From positions 496,001 through 560,000 of the forward strand of contig NW_003314363.1 in the NCBI RefSeq assembly GCF_000143415.4: DNA of 64,000 nucleotides, written 5' to 3'. A program made the translations under genes and the position numbers. The notes under the pieces are model-generated. The model was given only the letters and a program-made list of their open reading frames with translations, did not search any database and had not been told where the DNA came from. The first letter of the stretch is position 1; each line of letters opens with the position of its first letter. Shown in pieces: positions 29,939 to 42,159 of the stretch. Source of the DNA: Selaginella moellendorffii. Its lineage: Eukaryota; Streptophyta; Lycopodiopsida; Selaginellales; Selaginellaceae.

Positions 29939-31870
29939 TCATGCGCACAGACTTCCAAACCCCATATACTTACCGCGCTTGAGCTCTTGGATAGAATCCA
30001 CTATTCCCACACCGCCTTCACACAAGAGAGAAGGAAACGAAGAACATAAATGGAATGAGAAGAGAATGGCGAAGTAAAGGATCTAAATACTTGCACTGAC
30101 CAAGAGATATGACGCTCACGACGATGACGAACACGAGAGTGAATGTGATGACTGAAGTTCTTCCCAGGAGGTTGAGTAGCTTTTGGACAAGCTTCTGGCT
30201 TAAAAACGCGGAGACGATGCAAATCGCTCCAAAGTAGAGAGCTGGAGAAAGAAGAATCAACTTTGGAAAATCGATCGATCGAGAAAACATTACCATATGA
30301 CACTTTGATACGGCCGAGGAAATAGAACTCCACCACGGACAGCGATGACGAGAACAGCATGGCCAAAGTCGCCGTGGCTGATGCTGTCTGTTCCAACAAC
30401 GAAAGAAAGAAGTAAGAAATGGAGATCCTGGAAGAAAAAAATTGATATCGACCTGTGGAGGAACTCCAAACTCGAGCATGATCGGGCCTAGCGTTGCGCC
30501 ACCTCCGACGCCAAGCAACCCGGCGATCGATCCGGCCAGGACGCCAAAAAACACGTAGCGAAAGACGTCCAGAGCTCGGCCCGCGGCTTTTAGAGAGGCG
30601 GAAGAACTCTCGCTTGACTCGTCGAGCAAACTTTCTCGTAGCTTGTAGGAGCTGTGTTCACGCATTCTCAATGCCTGAGTGACAGTCACCGCAAGCGTCA
30701 CGGGAGCCTGGAAACAAAGAAAAAAGCGAAAGCGATAGAAGATCTTGCGCAAGAACGTTTCTCCTTTCGTTTTCTTACTTGTAAGATGTTATAGATCCAG
30801 AAGGCTGTGCTGCAATTTGCGGTGTATGCCTGATCCAAAACTTTGTGTAAGAAACTGTGAGAAAGCAAAAAACAAAATATGAAAGGATCGAAAGAGCACC
30901 TTTAAGACTTGTAATCCTGTGATCAAGCACCAAACCGCGAAGAGAAGAGACAGTTTTTTCCACTCCACAGTAGTCCACAAAGAATCCTTCCAGTGCAAAA
31001 GTCAAGATCGATGAGAGCACAAAAAAGATAAACAATTCTATGGTTCGGACCAAGGTGGTGAAATTCGCTGGCCCGGGTGTTAGAGATCCTTCCAAAATCA
31101 ATCTCTTCTCGTTTGTCTCCTTCTTCCAGGTCTCGAGGCCTTTGGAAAAAGCTCTGGACGCCATAGCTGGAGAAACAAAAGAGAAAGAGCAGTTTGTACG
31201 TAGACAGACACGAAAAAGTTCCAGCACTCACCGAGAGAGACGACGATCAAGAGCAGCGTGATGAGCCAATTCGGAAATAGCACATTGAAAGTCACACCGA
31301 CGCTAATCCCCAAGAGAAGCATTGGCTGGAACAGGAGAGCCAAGTCATAGTCGATGAGCGACGAGTTTGTTTGCGACGATCTCAGCCCGAGATTGTAAGC
31401 TACGGTGGAAGCACATTGTGCAAAGATCATACCTGGAGGACACACATCCACAAAAAAAGAGATCAGCAAATCAAGAAAGAAATTGTCTTGTTCTTGAAAA
31501 TTCTCTTTTCCCTGGAGTCCCAGTCCAATCCATTCCAATCTAATCCAATCCAATCCAAGAACACACACAAAAAGAAGAAAAAACTCACATTTGGAGAGCG
31601 CCGGCGCGGTCTTTGCATCGAATCCACAGACGAGCATGAGCGTCGGCACGAAGATCCCCCCGCCGCCAACGCCGCCGACGCTCCCCAGCGACGCCCCGAG
31701 CACGGCCAGCAGCGTTGCCGCCGCCAGGCGCCATCCAAGCTCGAGCTCCACAACACCGCCCTAGATTGACAAGAAGGAAAAGAGAAGAGGTGATTTTCAC
31801 GAGGATTATTCCATTTGAATTGCTCGGTGTCAATTGATACCAAGGTTGCGGCTGTGGAGATTTGTTCCAT
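29939..31870 (-). CDS. TauE/SafE-family sulfite exporter-like membrane protein
   Basis: Ten exons (31841-31870, 31589-31760, 31232-31432, 31051-31166, 30900-30986, 30779-30829, 30453-30707, 30294-30387, 30101-30241, 29939-30015) give 407 aa. Two homologous halves of hydrophobic helices each contain a Gly-rich signature: SVGGVGGGGIFVPTL in the first and GLLGVGGGATLGPIML in the second. Typical plant members also share SLIDYDLALLFQPMLLLG, FSKGLETWKKET and the end KYMGFGSLC. The family is annotated as anion exporters, and the plant role is poorly known. Exon 1 is only 10 codons, so the start is the least certain part; plant relatives have a longer lumenal N-terminus. Confidence 0.85.
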
Positions 31871-32488
31871 TTCCAGTGATCGGGACTTGTCGCGTAGCGA
31901 GCTTGCGATTGTCCACGCAGTTCTTCTCTCGCTCTTATATGTTAAGTTCTTTTGTCGCGGTGATGAGTTGTTTATTTGAGCCGCCACCTACGTAAGTGTG
32001 AGTGACGAGAGATCTCAAACTTTTACCTTTGATCTTCATCGTCGTCTATCATTTCACTTTCAAAGGCCTGGCGCACACACACGAGTTTACGTGCCTTATT
32101 GGACATCCTCAATAAATTTCTCGATCGACTTGAAATTTTTTTGAGTTCTTGCAGATTTCTAGCGAGTTTATCGCAAGCACAAAGCTCCAATTAAATTCTC
32201 ACTTTTTCACAAACTCCACGAATTAGTGAAAGTTGAATGGTATAAAGATCTAGCAGCAAGTGGGCAAACGAGGAAAGATTGTTTATCTTTCCTCGTTTGC
32301 AAGCACACAACCTCTCGATATCCTTGCCCAAGTTTGCCAGAACCTCTGTGTGCTGCTGGCTCTGTCGCTGGAAATATGACAAATATTTATTTCTTTTGCT
32401 TTAGCAAAAAAACAAAAAAAAATGTTTAATATATTTTATTAAAATAGATATAACTTAGACATATAACATAAGTAGATCTATGAGTGTA
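31871..32488. other. Intergenic, AT-rich, no gene
   Basis: Promoter side of the TauE gene, becoming AT-rich towards the retroelement. Apart from the perfect palindrome at 32264-32300, I see nothing. Confidence 0.5.
32264..32300. repeat. Perfect inverted repeat, 15-bp arms, 7-bp loop
   Basis: gcaaacgaggaaaga, spacer ttgttta, then its exact reverse complement. It could be a transcription terminator-like hairpin, a MITE end or a small foldback. No gene ends here. Confidence 0.9.
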
Positions 32489-32644
32489 TGGAATATGGAA
32501 AAGGAATATAGAAATGTGCATATCAATTAGCTCAAAAACTTTAGTTTATATAGTGGTCCAGATTGAAATCAATTTGACGGCTACCAAAATCCCACTACAT
32601 TAATATTAGTATATGACATCATAGCCGTACACTTGGCCTTCACA
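32489..32644 (-). repeat. 3' LTR of gypsy element
   Basis: 156 bp. Shares with the other LTR the blocks ggccaagtgtacggct, taatatta, gtgggattttggta, atctggaccact and ttaattgatatgca (minus strand). Confidence 0.8.
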
Positions 32645-32659
32645 TTATCCCCTCCTCTT

Positions 32660-35080
32660 GAAATAATGGAAGATCATCAGGGTTTTCTTGTACAAAGGCC
32701 GGGATCTGGAGAAACGTCAGGAGGAAGCATCAGTAGATCTGTAGGTGGTATTAACTGCTCTTGATCCTTTTGTATGAAGTGTTTCAATTGCTGCACATGT
32801 ACAATCTCTAGAGGATTGACTTGCTAGACATCATACCGAACCTTATAAACTTGTGGTCCAACTTGCCGCAATACTTGATACGGTCTTTTCCATTGCACAA
32901 AGAACCCCTTAGATAAACCACTACCATTAGATGGGGAAAACAGACTAACACCAAATCATCCATTTTTTATTCTGCAGGTGGATGATGATGGGAGTTGTAG
33001 CGCCGTTGTTGTCCTACTTGTACATGGTCTAAGTGTTTGGTAGACTCTGCTCGGATAAGTGGAAGAATGTTTGTCAAATATTGATCCCACGACCTAGCAT
33101 CGGCAGCTTATGGCAATTGTGAAAGTAAACCCATCTCCGTTGATAATATTGGATCATGACCATGGGCAATGAACTCCCTGGGCAATGAACAACATCAAAA
33201 TCATATATCTGAAGTTTCAAAGCTCATCGAGCAATATGACCAACCAGGTTCTTCCACTTCAATAATGAAGTAACAATAGCATGGTCACCTTTAAGTAACA
33301 TCTGAGAACAATGTAGATATGCATGAAGTTTTTCGAAACCCTAGACTACTGCTAAACACTCCTTCTCTATCATGGAGTAGTTCATCTCCATTTGTTGTAA
33401 TGTATAGTTTATATACACAATGGAATGGCCCTGACCAAGCACACTCAACCTCTCTTGCATCAACACACCTCCAAGACCAATGTCAAAAGCATCCACATGC
33501 AAAATAAAAGGTCCAGTGTAGTCAGGATATGCCAAAACCGGAGGAGTTGTCAATAGCTCTTTAAGATCCATGAACACCCTCTCACAATCCGGAGACTAGG
33601 TGCAGTATCTCGGTCGTTTTGTGGATCATCTTTCTGATCGCACTGCACCGTTGCAAGCATTACTGAAGTCATCATCATTTTTCATGCCCAAGAAGCATTG
33701 CACATCATTCACACACTTCGGAGTAGGGAACTTTAGAACAACCACAAGTTTGTCAGGATCAACTTACAAACCCTCACAAGAAATATGGTACCCAAGATAA
33801 GTTGTGTCTTTGGACCTAAACACGCACTTCAACTGCTTCAGCTTTAAACCAACATTGCATAGCTGATCCAACACTTTACAAATATCACGAACGTGCTCCT
33901 CCCATGTCCCCTCCGAATAGATCAAGACATCATCAATGAAGTCAGCAATCACCTCCGGCATATCACAAAAAACGTCATCCATCATCTCTTGAAAAGTTGC
34001 TAGAGCATTGTTCAAACCAAATGGTATCACCAAGAACTTGTACAAACCAAATGGTGTACGAAAAGTAGCCTTAAGAATATCTTTTTCGGCCATCAGTACT
34101 TGCCAATACCCAGAAGCAAGATCTAGCTTGGTGAACCAATGACTTTGCCCCAGACGATCCAAGAGATTAACAGTGTAAGGAAGAGGGTACACATTTAGAA
34201 TTATCACTTCGTTTAACAGATGATAATTGATGCAAAAATGAATACTCCCATTAAACTTCATCACAAAATGAGGTTCACATACCCAAGGACTTCGCGACTT
34301 TCGAATAACACCCTTCTCTAACATCTCCTTAATGTTTGCACGTAAAATCTTGATCTCCTTAGGTGACCGACGACAAACAGGAACCTTGACTGGACGAGCA
34401 TCCCCAGTTGGAATTGGATGATGTGTGGCAATCTTGGCCCCAAACGATAGGTCAAATTCAAAGAGATTAGAATACTCTTTCATGAGCCGATCAACCATTT
34501 CAACACAAAGATCATCGAAGGGATCGGAAAAGGGAAGAGCTAAACAAGACAGAAACATAAGAGGAAATAATGGGAAAACAAAAGTAATGGAAGCAGAGGT
34601 AGAAATAGAGGGACGAAGAGGTACAAAAGTGAAATGAATGGATAAAACATAAGGAAATATGAGATAAAGGGGAGAAACCTCAAAATCACACTTGGCATGA
34701 TTGCCCTGCAACCAATCCATACCAAGAGTAAGGTCAAAAGCTTGACTCGGCACCACTTGCAATGACTACAACTCAAGCTCAAGATCGCCCACACGCACAA
34801 TTAGTTCTGCCTCATCCTGTGCATAGACATGTGTACGGCCATTGCCATAAAGAATGAAAACTAGTTCCGCCGCACGACGCAAGTGTAGATGGCAACGTGT
34901 GGCAACAGGTCGAGCAATAGAAGATAAACTCAAACCTATATTAACCAACATGGAGAGAATAATAGGAGACCTCTTGTTATAAAAACGAGCTTGGAAAGTA
35001 AATACTGGATGAACTGGTGCCGAGTGAACCCTTTGATGATACTCCCAAAAGAAAGATGAAAAGGTCACTAACTTATTCAT
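32660..35080 (-). pseudogene. pol: gypsy pol remnant (protease, RT, RNase H, integrase tail)
   Basis: From 35080 down: a retropepsin-like stretch where the active-site Asp-Ser/Thr-Gly is replaced by NIG, and LTLGMDWLQGNHAKCDF. Then comes a long RT frame (33764-34762) with PLPYTVNLLDRLG, WFTKLDLASGYWQV and the catalytic box DFIDDVLIYS (usual Tyr is Phe). RNase H follows (33341-33577: ILHVDAFDIGLGGVLMQ, usual TDAS altered). The integrase core is deleted; only its C-terminal part survives near 32680-32960 (QWKRPYQVLRQVGPQVYKV). Stops and frameshifts separate the pieces, so it is not functional. Confidence 0.85.
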
Positions 35081-35177
35081 ACAAGGTCTCTCTGTTACTC
35101 ACACGACTCCTCGTTTCGTGGATGTATCTCAGTGTCCAAACCATCCACTGTAGCAGCACCAAGGTCAACGAAACTAT

Positions 35178-36925
35178 GTGAGGATTAATATGACTTTTCA
35201 ACAACGTGATTGTTTGCAACAGTATTCAGTGGTTTTCTAGGCCTGAGAAATGGGAATTTTCATCGTGTAATACGTAAATAAATGAAATTACATATTTTTG
35301 AGGTTAACGGTTTATTGTTAATAGTTTTACTTTTGACATCTGACCAATTAATTTGTCAGAAGAGTTGCGTCTTTTTCTGCAAGGTTTTCGACATCCTTAT
35401 TGCTCCAAAAAGTACTAGGACATTTCCTACGACAGGGAAAGGGGATTTCCATCCGCGAATAAGCAAGAAAACACAGCCATGCATGGAGAGTTTAGGCATT
35501 TGGAGCTCAACATCTTAGAGTTTTTGGACTTACAACAAGTAATCATTCACTCTAGTTCTCTAACCATAAACCCCAGATACAATCCTCTAAGCGGCCCAGG
35601 GATGGGACACACTACATTGGCAAAGTCCAACTCCCCTCCTACCAAGCAAGTGACTCTTTTTGAGAGTGACTGATCAGCTTGCCCAATTTTTTTGTAATTA
35701 GTCCCTAAAGGATATAAGGAATGTATATACATGTTTTTATTTTTGGTAAGTTGAGTGAATAGGCTTGTACATCTAATTACTCTCCATCTTCTGACCTCAA
35801 AAATAAGGCTAGAAAAAGTAACTTTGCCAATAACTTTGCATCTCCTTCAAGTTTTTCTCGGCATTGCTACCACTTCTAAGTATTACTAGCTAACCATTAC
35901 TGCACGAAAGCCAAAAACCGTAGTTGGTACATAGTATTACTTCTGACCAAAACAACGCAGATTTTAGGTTGTAAGTCAATAGTTTTACTTTTGACGACTA
36001 ACCACTAAATTTGTCAAAATAATTATGTCTTTTTCTGAAGGGTTTTCGACAACCTTATTGTTCAAAAATTTACTTGGCCGTTCTCTACGAGAGATATTTT
36101 ATGTTATCTTTCTCATTGATTTCATCAACAATACCTCTGCTTGATCAAGTAAACCTGTTTCACCATACAACTTTCAAGTAATCTTTAATTTCACCTATTC
36201 ATTAGAGCCATCATTCTATCACCATATAATGACTAGAGTATTCACTTTCTTGTTTTTCTTATTTATTTATTCTTTAGGGCTTAGGGTTTATCATTATATA
36301 GCATTAATATTATTCAAGTTTCTCATTATATATTTAATTATTTAGGGATGTCCTTTTATGGATGGTCTCAAGTAATCTAGTATGTTTAGAGTTATTTCAT
36401 CAATCTATTTTGCTATAGTTTTGACAACATAACCATAGTTATACCTTAAGTAAATCTTTCATGTTTTAAGGTTTAGTAGATGTTTGTGTTACTGCTCAAC
36501 ATTGTTATAGCAATGTTTTTCTCTGAGGTTCCAAGCCATTACTACTTATTTTACTATATAAATAGATTATTTCTATAATGCAACTAACTATTCACATATA
36601 CTGTAACGCTATAGTGAATTCTTTTTCTAGGCTACTACCTTTAGCTAGATCTTTGGCTACTGATATATTAGTTTAGAATCAATACATCCTACAGCATATA
36701 TAAAGAACCCTAGAATTCAGGGTTTAAAGCTTATACCTTAAACCCAAGCCTAGGGTGGTGTATAAGTCTCAGTTATGTTTTCGGTCATTCGTAGTACTTC
36801 TAACGAAAGAACTTTAACCATGTGAGGAGTGATATGATTTTCTCGTGAAGTGTTTTCAACAACATGATTGTTTGAAATAGTATTCGGCGGTTTTCTAGGC
36901 CCGAGAAATGGGAATTTTCATTACA
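35178..36925. repeat. Nested pairs of AT-rich direct repeats
   Basis: Block A (35178-35265) recurs at 36823-36925 (shared gagaaatgggaattttcat and gattgttt). Block B (35304-35410) recurs at 35969-36075 (shared atagttttacttttgac, tttgtca, gtctttttctg and ggttttcgaca). All copies are direct. No coding frames; AT-rich. It may be an unclassified non-autonomous element or old duplicated spacer. Confidence 0.65.
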
Positions 36926-36929
36926 CGGT

Positions 36930-37935
36930 AACTTTGATCTCGCGCTTGGAACGTTTGGCCAAATTCAGGAGCCAAACATTTTCTCTTGGACCATCTTGAT
37001 TGCAGCATTTGCCAGGAATGGTCATTACTAGCATGTAGAATGCAAAACGAGGGAGTGAGGTTCAACACAGTGACAATCTCGAGTGTGTTGACAGCTTGCA
37101 GGGACATCAAACAGGCTCGAGAGCTGGAAAGGCTGGCGACAGTGGCTGGTTTTGGGGGCGAGGAGAGAATCCTTTGGAGCCTCATCCACTTGTATGGAGA
37201 GTGTGGGAGCGTGGACAATGCTCGAGAGGTTTTTGACGCCATGGAAGCTGCTGGAGACCTTGTCTCTTGCACGGCTTTGATGGGAGTGTATGCTCGAAAC
37301 GGGCATGGCATGGAAGCTCTGCGACTGTTCGAGAAGATGAGCTTGGAAGGCGTCAAGCTCGACAAGATCAGCTTTGTGAGCATCATAAACGCATGCGCTT
37401 GTGCTAGAGACTTGCGGCGAGGTAAGCTCTGTCACGAGCTCTTGATGCAAACTGGTTTCGACACTGACTTGACTTTGCAGAACACTCTCCTGAGCATGTA
37501 TGGGAAGTGTGGAATGCTCGAGGAGCTGCACGACATGTTCTGCATTATAGAAGCTCCAGACGCTGTCTCCTACAACTAGATCATCTTGGCTCTTGGTCAC
37601 AACTCCCAGCCAAGGCAAGCTCTCTTTTTCTTTCAGTGCATGCTGCTTGACGGCAATCTACCGAGTCTAATCACATTCATCTCTGTCGCTCACGCTTGCG
37701 GGTGTATAGGCGACCCTAGGCCAGCTGTGGCTCTCTGTTCGCTGATTCGAGAGTGTAGCGGAGTCACGACCAGCAATTCGGTTTTGAGATCGGCTATAGT
37801 TGCGATGCATGGAAGATGTGGAGATGTGGAAGCAGCAAGGGAGGCTTATGAATCTTACGCAAAGGACGAGCTAAGCTACACATCAATGGTTGCTGCGTAC
37901 GTTCAAAACCAGAAACTTTAGACGTCTTTTGTTGA
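36930..37935 (+). pseudogene. PLS-type PPR pseudogene
   Basis: Encodes parts of at least seven PPR repeats (PNIFSWTILIAAFARNGH, then LIHLYGECGSVDNAREVFDA, TALMGVYARNGHGMEAL, NTLLSMYGKCGM). A stop after GHY breaks the first repeat near 37030, a TAG at 37577-37579 interrupts the next, and there is neither an intact start nor a C-terminal E domain. Reads on plus, inside the split retroelement. Confidence 0.85.
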
Positions 37936-38407
37936 TAGCCAAAACCCTTGCCAATAACCTTATTCTAGCGGTGAGAGTTCGGTTTAGGGTGAGGGTATTG
38001 TTGGAAGGCGAGGGCGGCGGCGCTGGGGGAGCTAGAGATCGATCGATCCCAAGATCTAGCCTACATTCCAGGTGTCCAGATGGGTAAGATTCTCTGTCAC
38101 ATAGATTTTGTTTTGGTGAAAACGGATGCCTAGTGAGATTTTTAGTCTTTGGTCTGTCTCTTGGCTTTTGTTCATCAATGGGCTGCTTATCTGTGGCATC
38201 TACTTGAGCCGCCGATCAAGATCCTCAGTAGGAAGCTCAGGCGTGGTGTTTCCTCTTTCTTTTGTTTCTCACAAAAGGATTCTTTCTTTTCATTTCAGGC
38301 TGCTTATGGCTGCTTTTTCTCATAGATGCACACCCGTGAAGGGGTTTTTGGTTTTAGTTTTTACTTTGGTTTAAAATCCGGCTGCTCATCTTTGGCAATT
38401 TTTCAGT

Positions 38408-40330
38408 GATGTGCAGAGCCGCCTTGGCCAAGGAAGACATCGACGCATTTAGCGATGCATATGAATGGGAGTGTCTCGAGGATGGAGACGATAAGCCATA
38501 TGTATGCAAGCTCGAGAACGTCCTTGCTCACCCCCTGGATGGAGTTTGCGATCAGTAGTTTTTCAATAAGGCAGCTCTGAATCAGCATAGGATCAGAATT
38601 CACAACCGTGAAATCGTAAGTTTTTTGTACATTTTTCTTTTCGAATATTGTTTTTTCCAGTGACAATGCAAAGTCAGGAAATGAANNNNNNNNNNNNNNN
38701 NNNNNNNNNNNNNNNNNNNNNNNNNNNNNNNNNNNNNNNNNNNNNNNNNNNNNNNNNNNNNNNNNNNNNNNNNNNNNNNNNNNNNNNNNNNNNNNNNNNN
38801 NNNNNNNNNNNNNNNNNNNNNNNNNNNNNNNNNNNNNNNNNNNNNNNNNNNNNNNNNNNNNNNNNNNNNNNNNNNNNNNNNNNNNNNNNNNNNNNNNNNN
38901 NNNNNNNNNNNNNNNNNNNNNNNNNNNNNNNNNNNNNNNNNNNNNNNNNNNNNNNNNNNNNNAGTCCTCCTCAAGGAAGTACCAGGTGCAGAATTTTTTT
39001 TCCTCAAATCTCATTCGAATTTTTATGCAAATTTTTGTTATGCAGGATTTAGAAAATCAGGTGCAGAATGAAGTGTTGCCACGCAGACTGGAGAACCAGA
39101 AGCTCAAGCTTCTGAACATGAAGTATAGCCACATCAAGGACGAAGAGAGCTGGAAAATAAAAATCCTGCAAGATATTAAAATGTGGAAAAAACACTACAC
39201 GGAATTGATGCTGGCGAATGACAACAAGAAGTAGGATAGATGATTACGTGCTGCTCAACGTGAGCAGGAGCTGGTAATTTTAGTTTTTTTTTAAACGGTT
39301 TTACTCTGTTTTTTCTGCAGAGAAAGAGGAAATGCGAATTAAGGAAGGAGCGAGAACAGAAGAAGAAAAAGACTGAGCCTTTAACTCTCGTTATTGCGCA
39401 GCAAGAGCATGAAGGAAGAGAATTAGAAACTCTGGTGGAGGGAGAAAGCCAAGAACGAACTTGCATGGATGAAAATGCAGACAAAGAAAAGGTAAGGGTT
39501 TATGCTTATTAGTTATTAGTCTTTGAACAAGAAAAAGACTAACCAATATTTCAGAGAGAGGTGCAGGAAGGGAAGGATGAAGAGGACGAACAAGACAATG
39601 AGGAAGAGGAAAATGACAAACGAGATGATAGGGATGATATTGAAGAGGATGAAGATGTGCAAGACACGTTCGAAACAAAAGGGGAGGACGAGCAGGACAG
39701 CAGGACTAACGTATTTAGTTAAAACTTTGACAAGAGGCAATAAGTTTTTTTCCAGGATGTGAAGAAGCTGATAAAGAACATGCAAGAAAAGGTGGAAATA
39801 TCAGACTTTACGTTTTCGGTCGGAGCTTCAAACAGGTAATCTCAACCTTGAGAGAATTTGCCAATTTTATCTTACATATGAGATTTTTTGCAACGATGAA
39901 GGGTTGTTCATCACAAATACTGATTTGCAATCCCTAAATGTCGATGGAATGATAAATGACACGATTGTAAACTTCTTCATCCTGTAAGATATTTAATTAT
40001 TTATTTTTTTATTTTAACACATTTTTCAGGAACCTGAATCTAAAACAAGGTCAACATGTCTTCAATAGCTTCTTCTATTCGTATTTGTGTCAAAAGGTAA
40101 GAGTTTGAAATTTGAAGTTTTATGTATTTTTTGAAATTTGAAGTTTTATGTATTTTTTCTTTATTTTTCAGGAGTACGAAAAAATAAGGAAATGGAAGAA
40201 CCATTCACATCGAAACTATGTGAGATGTGATTCTTCTGTGTCAACGAAACTATATGCTGATGCCAAGGTCTCCACCCAGGAAATAGAGGTTGCCAATCTG
40301 GAAAATGCCGACAATGCCGATAAGTATGAC
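38408..40330 (+). pseudogene. Fragmentary gene with coiled coil and ULP1/SENP-like protease piece
   Basis: A plus-strand series of exon-like frames with splice-type borders: MCRAALAKEDIDAFSDAY near 38410; a piece resembling the helix of a C2H2 finger (KAALNQHRIRIHN) after a stop; the N gap; charged coiled-coil segments (39050-39720) with internal stops (TAG near 39234, TGA near 39243); then SLNVDGMINDTIVNFFIL, HVFNSFFYSYL and EYEKIRKW. The last three match the order of Ulp1/SENP C48 proteases around the substrate cleft, but the catalytic His-Asp-Cys region is absent because the sequence ends at the gag-like DNA near 40330. Either a truncated host gene or a transposon-borne protease. Confidence 0.5.
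38686..38962. other. Assembly gap (277 N)
   Basis: Run of Ns. Frames translated across it are artefacts. Confidence 1.
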
Positions 40331-40339
40331 TAATTTCAT

Positions 40340-41110
40340 CAAACACCTAGCAGTGAACATCACAACCACAACCACGTCCTCAACCTTGTCCTTTGACTCA
40401 AGCAGCAGCAGCATCAACTTTCATTGGAACAAGACCATCACCCAAAGGAAGTGGAGTTGAAAGAGGTGTAGTAGGAAGTGGAAGAGGCAATATCTCATAA
40501 CATTGTGCCAAGCAAAGAGCATCATTAAGGGTGGTGGGAGCAAATGCATGGACAAGTTCGACTAGATTTTAACGAAGTGCTAGCCACAACATTCCTAGCT
40601 TGATCTGTTCCGACATATTTGGCTTCGCATGAAGCAAAAGACTTTGGAAACGAATGCCAAATTGCATCACCGACTTAGATGGCCCTTGGCGAAGACGATG
40701 CAATTGTTGGAAGGCATCATCACAATCGTCGACATGTCCGAAGGTGTGTTTGAAGACGTCCAGGAGAACACTCTAATCCCCACGAGTGGCTGCGCTCAAA
40801 CGATTGTACCATTGCAATGCCATCCCTTAGAGACACGTGAGAAATTCACGCAAACGTTGAGCATCATCCCAAGAATGATACGTGGCAATCACCATGAAAT
40901 GATCAAACCAATGGTACATATCATCCCTAGGATTCCCACGAAAGAACTCCGGCCAAATGTGAGGATTAGCACCAAGAGAAGGAGGAGTTGTACCACGTGC
41001 CGTATTATCATCAACTGAGTTTGGTTGTTCAATTGCAAGCGCATAGCATTAAGCAATTGTACCAACTATTGCTCCAGAGTCAAAGGAGGAGATTACTGAT
41101 CTGCCATGAA
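40340..41110 (-). pseudogene. gag: gypsy gag remnant
   Basis: The minus strand reads as a gag-like helical region with ALR..QGPSKSVMQFGIRFQSLL and HAKPNMSEQIKLGMLW, then Pro-rich linker sequence; stops occur within it. It lies directly inside the 5' LTR at 41337-41501, as expected for gag. No zinc-knuckle CCHC is readable. Confidence 0.7.
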
Positions 41111-41336
41111 GATGAACAAAAAAAAAAGAGCAAAAGAAGAGAAATGACAAGAAGCTGGAAGGAAATAGTAGATCTAAACAATGCAAAAAGTTAGATCTAA
41201 ACTAAAATCCTGAAAGGAAATAACAAAAGAAAGGAAATAGAAAAAACTAGATTTAGACAATGCAAAAGCTAAATCTAAACCAAAATCCTAAATCTAAGCA
41301 TTCCTCAAGGACAATCAAAAGTGCCCCTCATCTCCA

Positions 41337-41501
41337 TGGAATATGGAAAGGGAATATAAAAATTTGCATATCAATTAACCCAAAAACCCTAGTTTATATA
41401 TAGAAGTGAGTGGTCCAGATTAAAACTAATCTGACGGTTACCAAAATCCCACTATGCTAATATTAGTATACGGCATTGTAGCCGTACACTTGGCCCTCAC
41501 A
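41337..41501 (-). repeat. 5' LTR of gypsy element
   Basis: 165 bp, begins TGTGAGGGCC and ends ATTCCA on the minus strand. A TATA box (TATATATAAAC near 41393-41403) sits in the middle and could be the element's promoter. Confidence 0.8.
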
Positions 41502-42159
41502 GATTTAAAATAATTTCATGTGTATTATAAACAAATTTATTACATATATTTGGCTAAATGATTAATGATTAAATAATAGCAATAGATAAAATTTTAAAAT
41601 TACTGTAACCTTATACTTCTACAAACAATATAGTATTCATTTATTATTATGACTTCACTCTCAAGGGAATAAAAAGCTCCTTAATAATGATAGTAAGGCA
41701 AAAGAAATTTAGTAGCACTCAATCCAAAACTCATATATATTATAAAATTATAATATTATATTATATATAATTTCTAATATTTAAATCATTTTAAGGAGCA
41801 CATGTGCATTTATATCTTGAAGAATATATATTCTCATCAAAATAAGTAAAATAAATAAAAAAAATGCATCAGAACAAATTTATAACTTCTATTTTCCCTT
41901 GGGTAGGCTGTTAAGAAACTAATAAAACATAAAAAATATTATTTTTATAAAATATAAATACTATGTAGTAAATTTTAAAAATTACTACTTATATTTTTGA
42001 GTTTGCTATAGAACATTTTAATATCTAATCTTCAAATAGTATAAATACAACACTTGTCATTTGTTATTAGGGTTATGCAATAGATCTCTATCCATCTTGA
42101 CCAACACTCTCCTCTCTAGCTTCTAGCCAACACTTAGATCTAGCTAGAACACTCTCTTA
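41502..42159. other. AT-rich spacer
   Basis: Very AT-rich with many short runs of A and T. No gene or RNA seen. Confidence 0.6.

Larger units (their letters stand above)
32489..41501 (-). mobile_element. Defective Ty3/gypsy LTR retrotransposon with a ~5 kb internal insertion
   Basis: Direct terminal repeats at 32489-32644 and 41337-41501 start TG and end CA on the minus strand. A polypurine tract (aagaggaggggataa, minus strand) abuts the inner edge of the 3' LTR. Gag-like DNA lies next to the 5' LTR (40340-41110). Protease, reverse transcriptase, RNase H and an integrase tail lie next to the 3' LTR. Between them, 35.1-40.3 kb holds unrelated plus-strand gene fragments, so the element was split by insertion or joined by recombination. 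I see no matching 5-bp target duplication (gtgta against gattt), which agrees with rearrangement. All reading frames are broken. Confidence 0.75.

Noticed and set aside
38600-39052. ORFs spanning the N run
   Set aside because: Translation across Ns is meaningless.
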